Part shown: piece by piece, positions 23,631 through 32,208 of the stretch
How the letters are laid out: each line of letters opens with the position of its first letter
Numbering within the stretch: position 1 is the stretch's first letter
From: Candidatus Saccharibacteria bacterium UBA6209
GTDB taxonomy: Bacteria; Patescibacteriota; Saccharimonadia; Saccharimonadales; Saccharimonadaceae
Length of the DNA stretch: 62,609 bases
Assembly (NCBI GenBank): GCA_002421965.1
Contig: DISN01000008.1
Location: 1 to 62,609 of the forward strand
Direction of reading: 5' to 3'
Notes under the pieces: generated by a model
The model's database searches: none
What the model was told of the DNA's origin: nothing
Seen by the model: only the letters and a program-made list of their open reading frames with translations
Program-made: the position numbers and the translations under genes

Positions 23631-24317
23631 ATGCGACAAATAAATGATGCAGAGTTTGGTGAGATAACCGTCAGAGTTATCCCAAAATCGTCTCGTATAT
23701 CCATAAGAGTCGCACCAAACGGCAGTCTGCGAGTGTCGGCACCAAAATTTACCCCAAGACTCGCCATTGTGGCACTAATAAACAGCTCTAGGTCAGAGAT
23801 TCGCAAAATGATCAGCGAGCAGCGGACGCTTTACGATACGAGCCAATCTATCGGCAAAAGCCACTCTCTGGTAATACAGACCAAACCAACTACTTCGAGT
23901 GTGACAACCACGGGCACTACGATATTTGTCAGCACGCCGGACGAATCCGAACTAGCTTCTGCCAAGTTTCAGCAGGAGATCCGCGAACATATCGTCAAGG
24001 CTCTACGAAAAGAAGCCAAAAGCTACCTACCCAGGAGACTGAAGCATCTGGCAGAAAAGTATGGCTTTAGCTATAGCAGCACCAAGCTAACTCATGCCAG
24101 TAGCCGCTGGGGTAGCTGCTCATCAACTGGCACAATTAGCATGAATATCTCATTAATGAAGCTACCCTTTGAGCTCATAGACTATGTATTAATACATGAG
24201 CTTTCACACACTAAATTTATGAACCACTCCGACGACTTTTGGCAACTCGTCAAAACCTATGAGCCAAACTACATAAAGTACCGTCGTGAACTCAAGAACC
24301 ACAGCCCCAACGTGTAG
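23631..24317 (+). CDS. YgjP-like zinc metallopeptidase (M48-related, DUF45)
   Basis: A protein of about 228 residues with the zinc motif VLIHELSHTKFMNHSDDFW near residues 182-200: HELSH gives two His ligands and the catalytic Glu, with a further His in MNHS. ASSRWGSCSSTGTISMN just upstream is the usual YgjP signature. The family is widespread and its substrate is not established. I use the ATG at 23631, right after the kinase stop, instead of an in-frame ATG inside the kinase gene at 23583, since YgjP proteins begin near the beta-rich domain (ITVRVIPKSSRISIRV). Confidence 0.88.
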   Translation: MRQINDAEFGEITVRVIPKSSRISIRVAPNGSLRVSAPKFTPRLAIVALINSSRSEIRKMISEQRTLYDTSQSIGKSHSLVIQTKPTTSSVTTTGTTIFVSTPDESELASAKFQQEIREHIVKALRKEAKSYLPRRLKHLAEKYGFSYSSTKLTHASSRWGSCSSTGTISMNISLMKLPFELIDYVLIHELSHTKFMNHSDDFWQLVKTYEPNYIKYRRELKNHSPNV

Positions 24318-24368
24318 TAAAAAACACTGTTTTGCTATATAATCACAAGCATAACGATTACGAGGGAG

Positions 24369-24479
24369 ATGATATGCGACCAAACAACGAGTAGTATTGG
24401 TGGCGAAAATGTCAAATTTACAGTTGACCTAACATCGGACGGCAATAGTAAAGATACATTTTCCGTCTATACCTACTAA
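24369..24479 (+). CDS. Possible 36-residue peptide
   Basis: An ATG at 24369 opens 36 codons (MICDQTTSSIGGENVKFTVD, ending DTFSVYTY) and stops at 24477. The amphipathic beta-like pattern looks protein-like. A weak GAGG lies close upstream. It is placed between YgjP and the histidine kinase and could be the tail of a lost gene rather than a complete one. Confidence 0.3.
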   Translation: MICDQTTSSIGGENVKFTVDLTSDGNSKDTFSVYTY

Positions 24480-24506
24480 TACAAACGCGTGAAAGGGGAG
24501 GGTGTC

Positions 24507-26144
24507 GTGAGGCTTACTAGCAAGGACTTTGCAAGCAAAGAGATCTTAAATGCAAGACATATATTTAGGTTTGGTGCGCTTGCTGTACCGCTATCTATGG
24601 CCACATACGGCCTGCTAGTCTACTTTGGTGTTATCCCGGCTGCACACTCATCATTTAATCACAGCAACGTCGCACTTCTAGTGTTAATAGTTGCGTGGGC
24701 AGCACTTGGTCTATTCACCTTTCTGGGTGTTAATAAACGGACCCATACCGGCAGCGTAATCGAAATTGCACTTTATTACACCCTAGCTACATTACAAATT
24801 TGGCTAATTGGCGGCACAACTACTCCGTTGGTTAGCTACATTGTGCTGCTGCTAATCGCAACCTTTGCGGTTTTAGGCAAAAGCGGACTTATGTATGGCG
24901 TATTTACACTAGTGCTGGTAACAATAGTCGATACCCTGATATTAGAGCCAGGTAACTGGTCTTGGGCGGTCGTTAGTGGCCTAACTATGACCACAGTTAT
25001 AATTACCTCGCTTGTGATTGCACTGCTGTATCAGCAACAAATGACCTCGCATCTAGAACTGCAACGCAGTCGCGCCCGTGAAGGTACGGAGCGAAAGCGT
25101 GCTCAGATGCTAATCAACAACTTCGTTGATGCAGTATTTAGTATCGACCAAAAGGGCATAGTTAAAACCTACAACGCTGCAGCTCTAAATATCCTCGACA
25201 CCAACGACGATATAGCCGGGCAAATGATCAACAAGTTAATAAAGCTCGAGACTATCAATGATGGGCCGATCGATGTATTTGATGAATTGTCAAAAAGTAG
25301 CTCAATTCGTAAGCGTGACGATGTAATTATGCGTATAGGCGATGAAGATATGCTGCGACTAGAGGCGACGTTTGCCCCAGTTCAAGGTACCGAATCAAGC
25401 GCCAAAAAAATCGATAGCTACGTATTTATCATCCGCGACATTACTCGCATGAAAAGCCTAGAGGAAGAGAGGGATGAATTTATAAGCGTTGTTAGCCATG
25501 AACTACGCACACCAGTAGCGATAGCCGAAGGCTCGCTGGATAACGCAGAGTTATTTATTGAACGAGACCTAGGTAAACAGGCAAAAAAAGCCGTCTCCGA
25601 GGCGCACAAGCAAGTGCTATTTCTGTCAAAAATGATCAACGACCTAAGCACACTATCGCGCGCTGAACGTGGCACATCTGATGAAGCCGAGGAAATTGAT
25701 GTTCGCGATCTAGCACATTCGCTACATCACAACTACTCGCCTCAGGCTGAACAGAAGGGGCTTGTCCTGAACCTAGATATTACTGGCAGCCTAGGCAAGG
25801 TTAACGTCTCTAGGTTATACCTACAAGAGCTACTTCAGAACTTCATAACTAATGCCATAAAGTACACTCAGGAGGGATCGGTGACGCTACATATTAGCGC
25901 CGACAAGGAAAACGTTACGTTCGCCGTGTCCGACACCGGTATTGGTATCCGAAAAGCCGATATAGGCAAGATATTTAAGCGGTTCTACCGTGCTGAAGAT
26001 TATCGCACCAGAGAGACCAATGGCACTGGACTGGGCCTCTACGTATCGGCAAAGCTAGCTAAAAAACTAGGCTGCAAGATTGATGTTGAGAGCCGGATCA
26101 ATCACGGATCAAAGTTTAGTTTTAAGCTACCAAAATCGAACTAG
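24507..26144 (+). CDS. Membrane sensor histidine kinase with PAS domain
   Basis: About 545 residues from a GTG at 24507, which has GGGGAGG upstream (an in-frame GTG at 24489 is also possible). Six hydrophobic helices occupy residues 20-190, then a PAS domain (about 205-315), a HisKA domain with the phospho-accepting His331 in VSHELRTP, and an HATPase domain with NAIKYT (N box), DTGIGI (G1) and GTGLGL (G2). It should sense a membrane or intracellular signal and phosphorylate a response regulator. No response regulator is encoded next to it, so the partner must lie elsewhere. The following gene is convergent, 1 nt away. Confidence 0.92.
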   Translation: MRLTSKDFASKEILNARHIFRFGALAVPLSMATYGLLVYFGVIPAAHSSFNHSNVALLVLIVAWAALGLFTFLGVNKRTHTGSVIEIALYYTLATLQIWLIGGTTTPLVSYIVLLLIATFAVLGKSGLMYGVFTLVLVTIVDTLILEPGNWSWAVVSGLTMTTVIITSLVIALLYQQQMTSHLELQRSRAREGTERKRAQMLINNFVDAVFSIDQKGIVKTYNAAALNILDTNDDIAGQMINKLIKLETINDGPIDVFDELSKSSSIRKRDDVIMRIGDEDMLRLEATFAPVQGTESSAKKIDSYVFIIRDITRMKSLEEERDEFISVVSHELRTPVAIAEGSLDNAELFIERDLGKQAKKAVSEAHKQVLFLSKMINDLSTLSRAERGTSDEAEEIDVRDLAHSLHHNYSPQAEQKGLVLNLDITGSLGKVNVSRLYLQELLQNFITNAIKYTQEGSVTLHISADKENVTFAVSDTGIGIRKADIGKIFKRFYRAEDYRTRETNGTGLGLYVSAKLAKKLGCKIDVESRINHGSKFSFKLPKSN

Positions 26145-26145
26145 A

Positions 26146-27288
26146 TTAGATATCAACCATGGATTTTTTAGTAGGTCGTTTAATTGGACGACCCTTCCAG
26201 GTGATAGTACCAGTTTTATAGCCAACAGCACTAGAGACTAGCAGCAAGAGTTCTTGCCAAGCAACGATTGGTGCAAATATAACTCCGACAATCCAGCGAC
26301 TCTTCCAGGCAAGCCTAAAGTAGCCGATAGCAACTCCGGCCAGCATTATGCCTAACAAAAATTCAACCGCAAATAATGGCCAGTTGCCCTCGATTGCTAG
26401 TACGACCCAAGCAGCTTGCGACAAGATGATACTTAAAATTATACCGCCGCCGACAAATGCACTAGCTGTCGAGTTGTAGAAAGTTGGCAGCAACATACGC
26501 CTAGACGACTCCACTTGAGAAGACCATTTCTTCGCAAAGCTAACACCAAGGGATTCGTTGCTGACAACCAGAGAATAGCTGTCCTTGCTCACAAAATCAC
26601 GCGCAATATAGGCCTCGGGCTGAACTTGATCATGAAGCGGAGCAAATCCCTGCATCTCCTCCAGAGCACGCCGCTTGACCATCCATAATGCGGCCGATGA
26701 GCCTGGTCGACGAGCCGAGCCTAGTACAATTTCCCAGAAAAACCTTAGCGTACCCAACCAAGCACTCGGCCGATAGGTATCATAGCGCTGCGGTATAACC
26801 GACACCATACCGTGACCGGTCGCTACAGCATGATCCACAAGCTTGCTAATGGTCGACACCGATAGTCGCGTATCGACATCCATAAACAGTATGTACTGAC
26901 CGCTAGCCTCCTCCATGAGCGTGTGCAGTGCATAGTTTTTACCTAGCCAACCATCAGGCAGCGGCGAGCCCTGGACAAATCTCACGCCAGAGTGTGCGAA
27001 AGCCTTAATTAGATTCGACGTATTATCGCTAGACTCATCATCAAGTACAATAATCTCAATCTTGGGGTAGTCACTAGCAAGCACGCTCTCCAGACACTCC
27101 GTCATCGACCCAGTTTCATTGCGCGCAGGCAGACAGACGCTGACCGACGGCAAGTCTTTTACTTGTAGATTATTGGCAGGTGAGTCCTTAAATTTATAAT
27201 GCTTGTGAGCGTGAACCAGTTTATATGAGGTGAATATCAACGCCGACATTGCAATCAAATTTAGTTGGATAAGTATAAGCGTTATCAT
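26146..27288 (-). CDS. Membrane glycosyltransferase family 2
   Basis: About 380 residues: an N-terminal helix (residues 3-25), a GT-A domain with SVCLPARNETGSM, VLDDESSDN and FMDVDTR (the metal-binding DxD), and three or more C-terminal helices. The layout is that of processive or lipid-linked GT2 enzymes (cellulose synthase, hopanoid or carotenoid glycosyltransferases). The ATG at 27288 is preferred because TATGAT (27297-27302, minus strand) lies 8 nt upstream; a TTG at 27297 overlaps that box. The acceptor is unknown; surface glycan or glycolipid synthesis is the likely role. Confidence 0.85.
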   Translation of the reverse strand: MITLILIQLNLIAMSALIFTSYKLVHAHKHYKFKDSPANNLQVKDLPSVSVCLPARNETGSMTECLESVLASDYPKIEIIVLDDESSDNTSNLIKAFAHSGVRFVQGSPLPDGWLGKNYALHTLMEEASGQYILFMDVDTRLSVSTISKLVDHAVATGHGMVSVIPQRYDTYRPSAWLGTLRFFWEIVLGSARRPGSSAALWMVKRRALEEMQGFAPLHDQVQPEAYIARDFVSKDSYSLVVSNESLGVSFAKKWSSQVESSRRMLLPTFYNSTASAFVGGGIILSIILSQAAWVVLAIEGNWPLFAVEFLLGIMLAGVAIGYFRLAWKSRWIVGVIFAPIVAWQELLLLVSSAVGYKTGTITWKGRPIKRPTKKSMVDI

Positions 27289-27320
27289 CTGATACAATCA
27301 TAGCAAAACAGGGTCCATGC

Positions 27321-27382
27321 TTGCAATTTTATCTGGCAACATATATAGTGTTACTTGACAGTCTGTGAAAGCAGACTTTTTA
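27321..27382 (+). promoter_or_regulatory. secE promoter with 5' hairpin
   Basis: TTGCAA (27321-27326), 17 bp, TATAGT (27344-27349). Only about 5 nt after the predicted start, AGTCTG (27360-27365) pairs with CAGACT (27372-27377) and runs into TTTT. The hairpin could stabilise the 5' end or attenuate the secE-nusG message. Confidence 0.5.
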
Positions 27383-27397
27383 AATTGGGAGAGCTAA

Positions 27398-27775
27398 ATG
27401 GCTAAAAAAGCATCGGTAACGTCAGAAAAAACGAGCATTCGTCGCATAAAAGCGAGTGATGATGCACCTAAAAAAGAAATCGTTAAGAAAAAGACCGCCG
27501 ACAAAAAGGTAGTCAAGAGCGTGGCCACTAAAAAGACTAGGGCGAAGTCAGCTGTCGTTAAGCGCGACATTAACGCCAAAACTAAAAATCCGTTCAAGGC
27601 ATTTGGCAACTATTTGCGTGGTGCATGGGTAGAGCTAAAGCAAGTCCGCTGGCCAACCAGAGGCGCTACCTGGAAAATGACCCTAGCAGTACTAATATTT
27701 TCTGCAATTTTTGTAGTTTTAATTTTGCTGCTGGACTTTGGATTTAATCAACTATTTGAGCTAATTTTGAGGTAA
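27398..27775 (+). CDS. secE: Preprotein translocase subunit SecE with lysine-rich extension
   Basis: A 125-residue protein. Residues 65-125 are the SecE core: NPFKAFGNYLRGAWVELKQV (amphipathic helix with the conserved WVELKQVRWPT), then one membrane helix. SecE clamps SecY in the Sec channel. The first 60 residues are a lysine/alanine-rich extension not present in the 60-residue minimal SecE of many bacteria. It is the usual partner upstream of nusG, 9 nt away. GGGAG lies 6 nt before the ATG. Confidence 0.93.
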   Translation: MAKKASVTSEKTSIRRIKASDDAPKKEIVKKKTADKKVVKSVATKKTRAKSAVVKRDINAKTKNPFKAFGNYLRGAWVELKQVRWPTRGATWKMTLAVLIFSAIFVVLILLLDFGFNQLFELILR

Positions 27776-27784
27776 GGAGAATAT

Positions 27785-28330
27785 ATGTCAAAACATCGTT
27801 ATGACGACAGTCGCCAGTGGTATGCTATCCACACATACAGCGGCTATGAGGAAAAGGTAGCTGAAAGCATTAAACAGCGAATCAACGCAGTCGACATGGC
27901 TGACAAGATTTTTGACTGTATTGTGCCAAAAGAAAAGCAAATTCAGATCAAAAACGGTAAACGCAAAGTTATTGACGCCAAGATCTTCCAGGGCTACGTG
28001 CTAGTCGAGATGAAACTAACTGATGAAACTTGGTATATTATCCGCAATACTCCTGGCGTAACTGGCTTTGTTGGTGCAGACACAACGCCAACACCAGTGT
28101 CTGAAAGCGAAATGCGAAAGATCAAAAAGCGCATGGGCGTCGAGGAGCCAAAGCATCAAATCGACCTAAGCGAAGGTGAAGTTGTATCTATCGTCGACGG
28201 TCCATTTAAGGGCTTCGATGGTTCAGTAGCAGAAATCGATGCCGTCAAGGGCAAGATCAAGGTTATGGTCAGCATGTTTGGCCGTGACACCTCTGTTGAG
28301 CTTGACGCACTTCAGGTCAAGAAAGTTTAG
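27785..28330 (+). CDS. nusG: Transcription factor NusG
   Basis: A 181-residue protein with the NGN domain (QWYAIHTYSGYEEKVAESI at the N-terminus, GYVLVEMKLTDETW, IRNTPGVTGFVG) and a C-terminal KOW domain (EGEVVSIVDGPFKGFDGSVA). NusG binds RNA polymerase, limits pausing and couples it to the ribosome and Rho. Length is that of the common form without insertion. The ATG follows AAGGAG. Gene order secE-nusG-rplK is the conserved bacterial order, here interrupted by an opposite-strand membrane protein gene. Confidence 0.97.
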   Translation: MSKHRYDDSRQWYAIHTYSGYEEKVAESIKQRINAVDMADKIFDCIVPKEKQIQIKNGKRKVIDAKIFQGYVLVEMKLTDETWYIIRNTPGVTGFVGADTTPTPVSESEMRKIKKRMGVEEPKHQIDLSEGEVVSIVDGPFKGFDGSVAEIDAVKGKIKVMVSMFGRDTSVELDALQVKKV

Positions 28331-28333
28331 CTA

Positions 28334-28894
28334 CTACCAGATATCCTTGGTCTCAAGATTGTTCATCTTTGCCAGGTAGTGCTGTAGCAAGAACATAATT
28401 AGAGTAACCAGTACCAGTCCTGACACAAACAGCAGGACTGGTATGTTTTTTATGTCAGCGGCAACTATCACTAAAATTGGCACAGCTATCAGCCCATTGG
28501 CTATAACCTTAACTAGAAGCAACATCGCAGGTGTCAGCACCTCGATAAATAAGTTTGCAATTCTTTTTATACAGTACGAACCAACCCGTCCAAGCCAGTA
28601 GGGCAGAGTAATCGATACAAAAATAACCGCTAGCCCCATAACTATGGCTATCGTATAAGCAATGATGTCTAGGACGACAGACAGCGCACCGGATGGTGCA
28701 GTGTCGCCTACAGGCGCATAGGTCTCAGCTGGCGCCTCTGGCTGCAAGCCTATAGCATTACCGTAGCCACTATTTACTAACCACAAAAGGACTGCTCCAG
28801 CTACTATTGCACAGTTGATGATAAGTAGGCTGTAGCCGACCGCACCAAACATATTCATAATTCTCTGAGAGCTTAGTAGGTTACGGGCTTTCAT
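28334..28894 (-). CDS. Four-helix membrane protein, unknown function
   Basis: About 186 residues with a helix at about 18-42, a proline/alanine-rich outer loop, and three further helices (about 72-100, 115-140, 150-175). It is not recognised. I choose the ATG at 28894 because TATAAT (28902-28907, minus strand) lies 7 nt upstream; an earlier in-frame ATG overlaps that box. Its -10 region overlaps the -35 element of the rplK promoter on the other strand, so the two divergent transcripts may compete. It converges with nusG, 3 nt from its stop. Confidence 0.65.
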   Translation of the reverse strand: MKARNLLSSQRIMNMFGAVGYSLLIINCAIVAGAVLLWLVNSGYGNAIGLQPEAPAETYAPVGDTAPSGALSVVLDIIAYTIAIVMGLAVIFVSITLPYWLGRVGSYCIKRIANLFIEVLTPAMLLLVKVIANGLIAVPILVIVAADIKNIPVLLFVSGLVLVTLIMFLLQHYLAKMNNLETKDIW

Positions 28895-28897
28895 AGC

Positions 28898-29042
28898 TTG
28901 CATTATACCACCTTTTGCTATATAATTTCTATGTTACGCACACCCAGGCGTCAGATACTTGACCCTGAATGCAAACTTGAGGTCGATTGTGAACTAGTCG
29001 CCAAGAGTCATAAACTATTAATTAAAATTCGGAGAATTTTAG
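28898..29042 (+). promoter_or_regulatory. rplK promoter and leader
   Basis: TTGCAT (28898-28903), 17 bp, TATAAT (28921-28926), then a leader of about 110 nt. Just before the ATG, AAAATTC (29024-29030) can pair with GAATTTT (29034-29040), placing the GGAG ribosome site in and beside the loop. This could be a site of translational control of L11, but no protein-binding motif was identified. Confidence 0.55.
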
Positions 29043-29468
29043 ATGGCAAAAAAAATCATTGGTAACTTGAAGCTACGAATTCCTGCCGGCCGTGCAACAG
29101 CAGGACCTCCAGTCGGTTCCACACTTGGTCAGTGGGGACTAAATATGATGGACTTTATTAATCCTTTTAACGATGCAACCAAAGACCTTATGGGCAAGGA
29201 TGTTATCGTTCACATCCAGGTTTACGAAGACCGAACCTTTACTTGGAACTCACTTGGTCAGCCAGTTGACGATATGATTCGTGAAAAAGCTGGTATCCAA
29301 AAGGGTAGCGCTAAGCCTCACACCGACAAGGTTGGCAAGCTAACTAAGCAGCAACTACAAGAAATTGCCGAAGCAAAGATGGGGCAGCTTAACGCTGTCG
29401 ACATCGAAGGAGCAATGAAGGTTGTTGCTGGATCAGCTCGGTCTATGGGCGTAGAGATTGCCGAATAG
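29043..29468 (+). CDS. rplK: 50S ribosomal protein uL11
   Basis: A 141-residue protein of standard length. The N-terminal domain has KLRIPAGRATAGPPVGSTLG with the conserved PPVG loop; the C-terminal 23S-binding domain includes KEKAGIQKGSAKPHTDKVG and the ending MGVEI. L11 forms the stalk base with 23S helices 43/44 and is needed for factor binding. In most bacteria rplA follows directly, but here rplA lies 2.7 kb away behind tsaC, gpm and eno. A strong terminator follows at 29488. Confidence 0.97.
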   Translation: MAKKIIGNLKLRIPAGRATAGPPVGSTLGQWGLNMMDFINPFNDATKDLMGKDVIVHIQVYEDRTFTWNSLGQPVDDMIREKAGIQKGSAKPHTDKVGKLTKQQLQEIAEAKMGQLNAVDIEGAMKVVAGSARSMGVEIAE

Positions 29469-29487
29469 TAGCAATTTACTAGTCACC

Positions 29488-29520
29488 AAATACCGCTCGT
29501 AAGGGGCGGTATTTATTTTT
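29488..29520 (+). terminator. Terminator of rplK
   Basis: AAATACCGCTC (29488-29498) pairs with GGGCGGTATTT (29504-29514, one G-T pair), followed by ATTTTTT. Confidence 0.85.
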
Positions 29521-29551
29521 TACCAGATAGGTGCTAGACTAATCGTTGATC

Positions 29552-30107
29552 ATGAAACAGCTTACAGACATCAGCCTAGCAAAAGATGCCCTACTAGCGG
29601 GAAGCCTTATAGTAGCCAAAACTGATACAATTTACGGCATATTAGCCAGGGCCGTCGATCCGGGCGCTGTCAGTAAGCTATATCTAGCAAAAAAACCGTA
29701 ATCCCCAAAAAAGCTGCATAATTCTAGTGTCCGACATCGATCACATACCCGGACTATCTGCTAGTCACAAAGATTACTATCTAGACCTACTCAAAGAACG
29801 ACCAACAACTATAGTTCTACTCGTCCCAGATGACTTCTTGCCCCACCTAAAGCGACAAGATAAAACTCTAGCCTTTCGCCTTGTTAAAAATTCATCTCTA
29901 GCTGAATTAATTAACTCGACCGGACCGCTGATAGCGCCAAGTGCCAACACAGAAGGTCATGAGCCAGCCACGAATATCGGCCAAGCCATAGCCTACTTTG
30001 GCGACCTTGTCGACATCTACGTAGATGGCGGAACCATCACAAATAACATTCCATCAAAAATCATCGCCATCAATGATGACGATGAAATTGAGGTTATTCG
30101 CGACTAA
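29552..30107 (+). pseudogene. tsaC: Threonylcarbamoyl-AMP synthase (TsaC/YrdC), frameshifted
   Basis: From the ATG at 29552 the frame reads KQLTDISLAKDALLAGSLIV, AKTDTIYGILARAVDP, KLYLAKK and hits TAA. The continuation in another frame (NRNPQKSCIILVSDIDHIPG, then RPTTIVLLVPDD, GPLIAPSANTEGH) is the rest of a YrdC fold. TDTIYG and SANTEG are nucleotide/substrate-binding motifs. Removing one A from the A7 run at 29689-29695 joins both halves into a protein of about 184 residues. TsaC makes the donor for t6A37 in tRNAs reading ANN codons and is normally essential, so either the lesion is an assembly error, or slippage rescues it, or another copy exists. Confidence 0.8.
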
Positions 30108-30109
30108 TT

Positions 30110-30724
30110 CTACAGCCCAACGGTAATTTTTGAACTTTGATGGCCGCTCTCATCGACCTCGTACACAAGTGCCTGATTGTGGCCAAACTCAAACGAGCTA
30201 ATGTCGTCGTCAGATATGCCGTCGATATACTTAACCATTGCGCGCAGGGAATTACCATGACCGACAATCATCACGTTCTTGCCTTCATTTAACATTGGAA
30301 CGATCTCTTGCTCGTAAAATGGCAAAACTCTAGTATACACATCCTTTAGTGACTCGCCATCCTGAATTGGGCGGTCCCAACCTCGGCGCAGCAGTAGATA
30401 AGCTTCATCGCCGATCTCTTCCTTGACTTGTTCTTTTAGTTTGCCAGTAAAAACACCGTAGTCTCGCTCGTTAATCGCACCAGACTCACGTCGCTCAACG
30501 TCTGACTGGCCAAGGCCATCCAAAACAGCATCAAGCGTTTCTTTTGTACGCTTTAATTCAGAATTATAGGCGACATCGACAGAAAAATCTTTGAGCCTGC
30601 CACCAAGCTCACGCGATAACTTTGCGCCTTCTTCGGTAATACTTACATCAGTCCAACCGGTCCACTTACCAAGAGCGTTCCACTCAGACTCACCATGTCG
30701 AATAAGAATTAGCTTGCCAGACAT
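30110..30724 (-). CDS. gpmA: 2,3-bisphosphoglycerate-dependent phosphoglycerate mutase
   Basis: A 204-residue histidine phosphatase-fold enzyme: LIRHGESEWNALGKWTGWTD with the phosphorylated His near residue 9, INERDYGVFTGK, and VGHGNSLRAMVKYIDG with the second catalytic His. It converts 3- to 2-phosphoglycerate in glycolysis. It is about 25-40 residues shorter than classical dPGMs but all catalytic segments are present. It begins directly after the eno stop (adjacent codons), so the two consecutive glycolytic steps are co-transcribed. Confidence 0.93.
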   Translation of the reverse strand: MSGKLILIRHGESEWNALGKWTGWTDVSITEEGAKLSRELGGRLKDFSVDVAYNSELKRTKETLDAVLDGLGQSDVERRESGAINERDYGVFTGKLKEQVKEEIGDEAYLLLRRGWDRPIQDGESLKDVYTRVLPFYEQEIVPMLNEGKNVMIVGHGNSLRAMVKYIDGISDDDISSFEFGHNQALVYEVDESGHQSSKITVGL

Positions 30725-32014
30725 TTACTCTACTCCAAACGGACGAGCCAATGTTAGTTCAGGGTTTTCCTCGGCAATTCGTAGAATCTCGTTGTACTTG
30801 GCAATTCGCTCAGATCGCGATAGAGACCCAGTCTTGATTTGACCAGTGCCAAGTCCGACAGCCAGGTGAGCAATAGTCGTATCTTCGGTCTCACCAGATC
30901 GGTGACTCATGACTGTTCGCCAGCCAGCCGCCTTGGCCATCTTGACTGCCTTTATAGTTTCGCTTAGGCTGCCGATTTGGTTTGGCTTAATCAAGATAGC
31001 GTTAGCCGAACTTTCGCTGATCGCGCGCTCTAACCTCTCAGTATTTGTAACCAGCAGGTCGTCACCAACCAACTGTAGGTCCGCTCCGGTTCGATTGTTT
31101 AGCTCACGCCAGTTTGCCCAGTCCTCTTCGTCCAAACCGTCCTCGACTGAAAGTAGTGGGTAGTCAGCTGCCATTTTTTGATACAGATCAATCAATTCAT
31201 TAGCTGACATCGTGCGGTTTTCGGTCGCCAGGTTGTAAATACCGTCCTTGTAAAATTCGCTTGCTGCTACGTCCAGAGCTAGCGCAACATCACCGCCAGG
31301 ATTGTACCCAGCACGCTCGATAGCTCGAAGCACCAGTCCGATCGGCTCTAAGTTGCCGTTCTTAACCCTAGGAGCATAGCCACCCTCGTCGCCAACAGTC
31401 GTGGGGTAACCTTCTTCATCCAATACCTTAGCTAGCGCGTGGAATACCTCGGCGCCAATTCTAATAGCCTCTGCGAAGCTCTGGGCACCGATTGGAATAA
31501 TCATATATTCCTGAATATCCGTCGCACCCTTGGCGTGCTCGCCACCATTCATGACATTCATCATTGGCATTGGTAGGCTCATTTCGCTGGCGTCAGTTCC
31601 TGAAATCTCACCAATGTATTTGTAAAGCGGCAGAGACCTTGACTGAGCCGCAGCCTTCGCCACAGCCAGGCTCACGGCCAATACAGCGTTTGCACCCAAC
31701 TGAGACTTGTCCTTTGTCCCATCCAAGCTAATCATAATACCGTCAATATTTGCTTGGTCAAAAGGAGACTGGCCGACAAGCGCGCCACGAATAGCAGTTT
31801 CGACATTGTTAACCGCCTTGAGCACACCCTTGCCACCATATTCCGTTCCGCCATCGCGAAGCTCTAGTGCCTCATATGCACCAGTACTAGCGCCAGAAGG
31901 GACAGCTGCGCGTCCGATGGTGCCGTCAGACAGCACAACGTCTGCTTCTACCGTAGGGTTGCCCCTAGAGTCTAAAATTTGCCTTGCTTTGATGTTTGAG
32001 ATAGTTGTTTCCAT
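30725..32014 (-). CDS. eno: Enolase
   Basis: A 429-residue enzyme of standard length. It has ARQILDSRGNPTVEADV at the N-terminus, GDEGGYAP with a catalytic Glu, LSVEDGLDEEDW, the catalytic Lys in ILIKPNQIGS and the signature SHRSGETEDTTIAHLAV. Enolase dehydrates 2-phosphoglycerate to phosphoenolpyruvate and requires magnesium. It heads the eno-gpmA operon on the minus strand, an island inside the plus-strand ribosomal protein genes. Confidence 0.98.
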   Translation of the reverse strand: METTISNIKARQILDSRGNPTVEADVVLSDGTIGRAAVPSGASTGAYEALELRDGGTEYGGKGVLKAVNNVETAIRGALVGQSPFDQANIDGIMISLDGTKDKSQLGANAVLAVSLAVAKAAAQSRSLPLYKYIGEISGTDASEMSLPMPMMNVMNGGEHAKGATDIQEYMIIPIGAQSFAEAIRIGAEVFHALAKVLDEEGYPTTVGDEGGYAPRVKNGNLEPIGLVLRAIERAGYNPGGDVALALDVAASEFYKDGIYNLATENRTMSANELIDLYQKMAADYPLLSVEDGLDEEDWANWRELNNRTGADLQLVGDDLLVTNTERLERAISESSANAILIKPNQIGSLSETIKAVKMAKAAGWRTVMSHRSGETEDTTIAHLAVGLGTGQIKTGSLSRSERIAKYNEILRIAEENPELTLARPFGVE

Positions 32015-32105
32015 ACATCTTATGATATAAGAAATGAGCTTGGATGTCTAATCAATAACCCGGTTATTATTACCAAATTAAAACTAAGGGCAGGGCGGCC
32101 GGATA

Positions 32106-32134
32106 TTGAAAAAATCAACCGAGTATGCTACAAT
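32106..32134 (+). promoter_or_regulatory. rplA promoter
   Basis: TTGAAA (32106-32111), 17 bp, TACAAT (32129-32134). The leader is about 70 nt long and carries GGGAGG at 32160-32165, about 43 nt before the rplA ATG. GGAGG so far from the start is unlikely to be the rplA ribosome site. Confidence 0.7.
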
Positions 32135-32208
32135 AATAAGTACAAATATATCAATGTTGGGAGGTCTAAAAAACCGTTTGCACCACAGAAAGGATCAAAT
32201 TACCCATT

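Noticed and set aside
29686..29700. Programmed frameshifting in tsaC.
   Set aside because: The change needed is +1, while A AAA AAA sites favour -1 slips, and no stimulatory structure was seen; kept only as a remote option.
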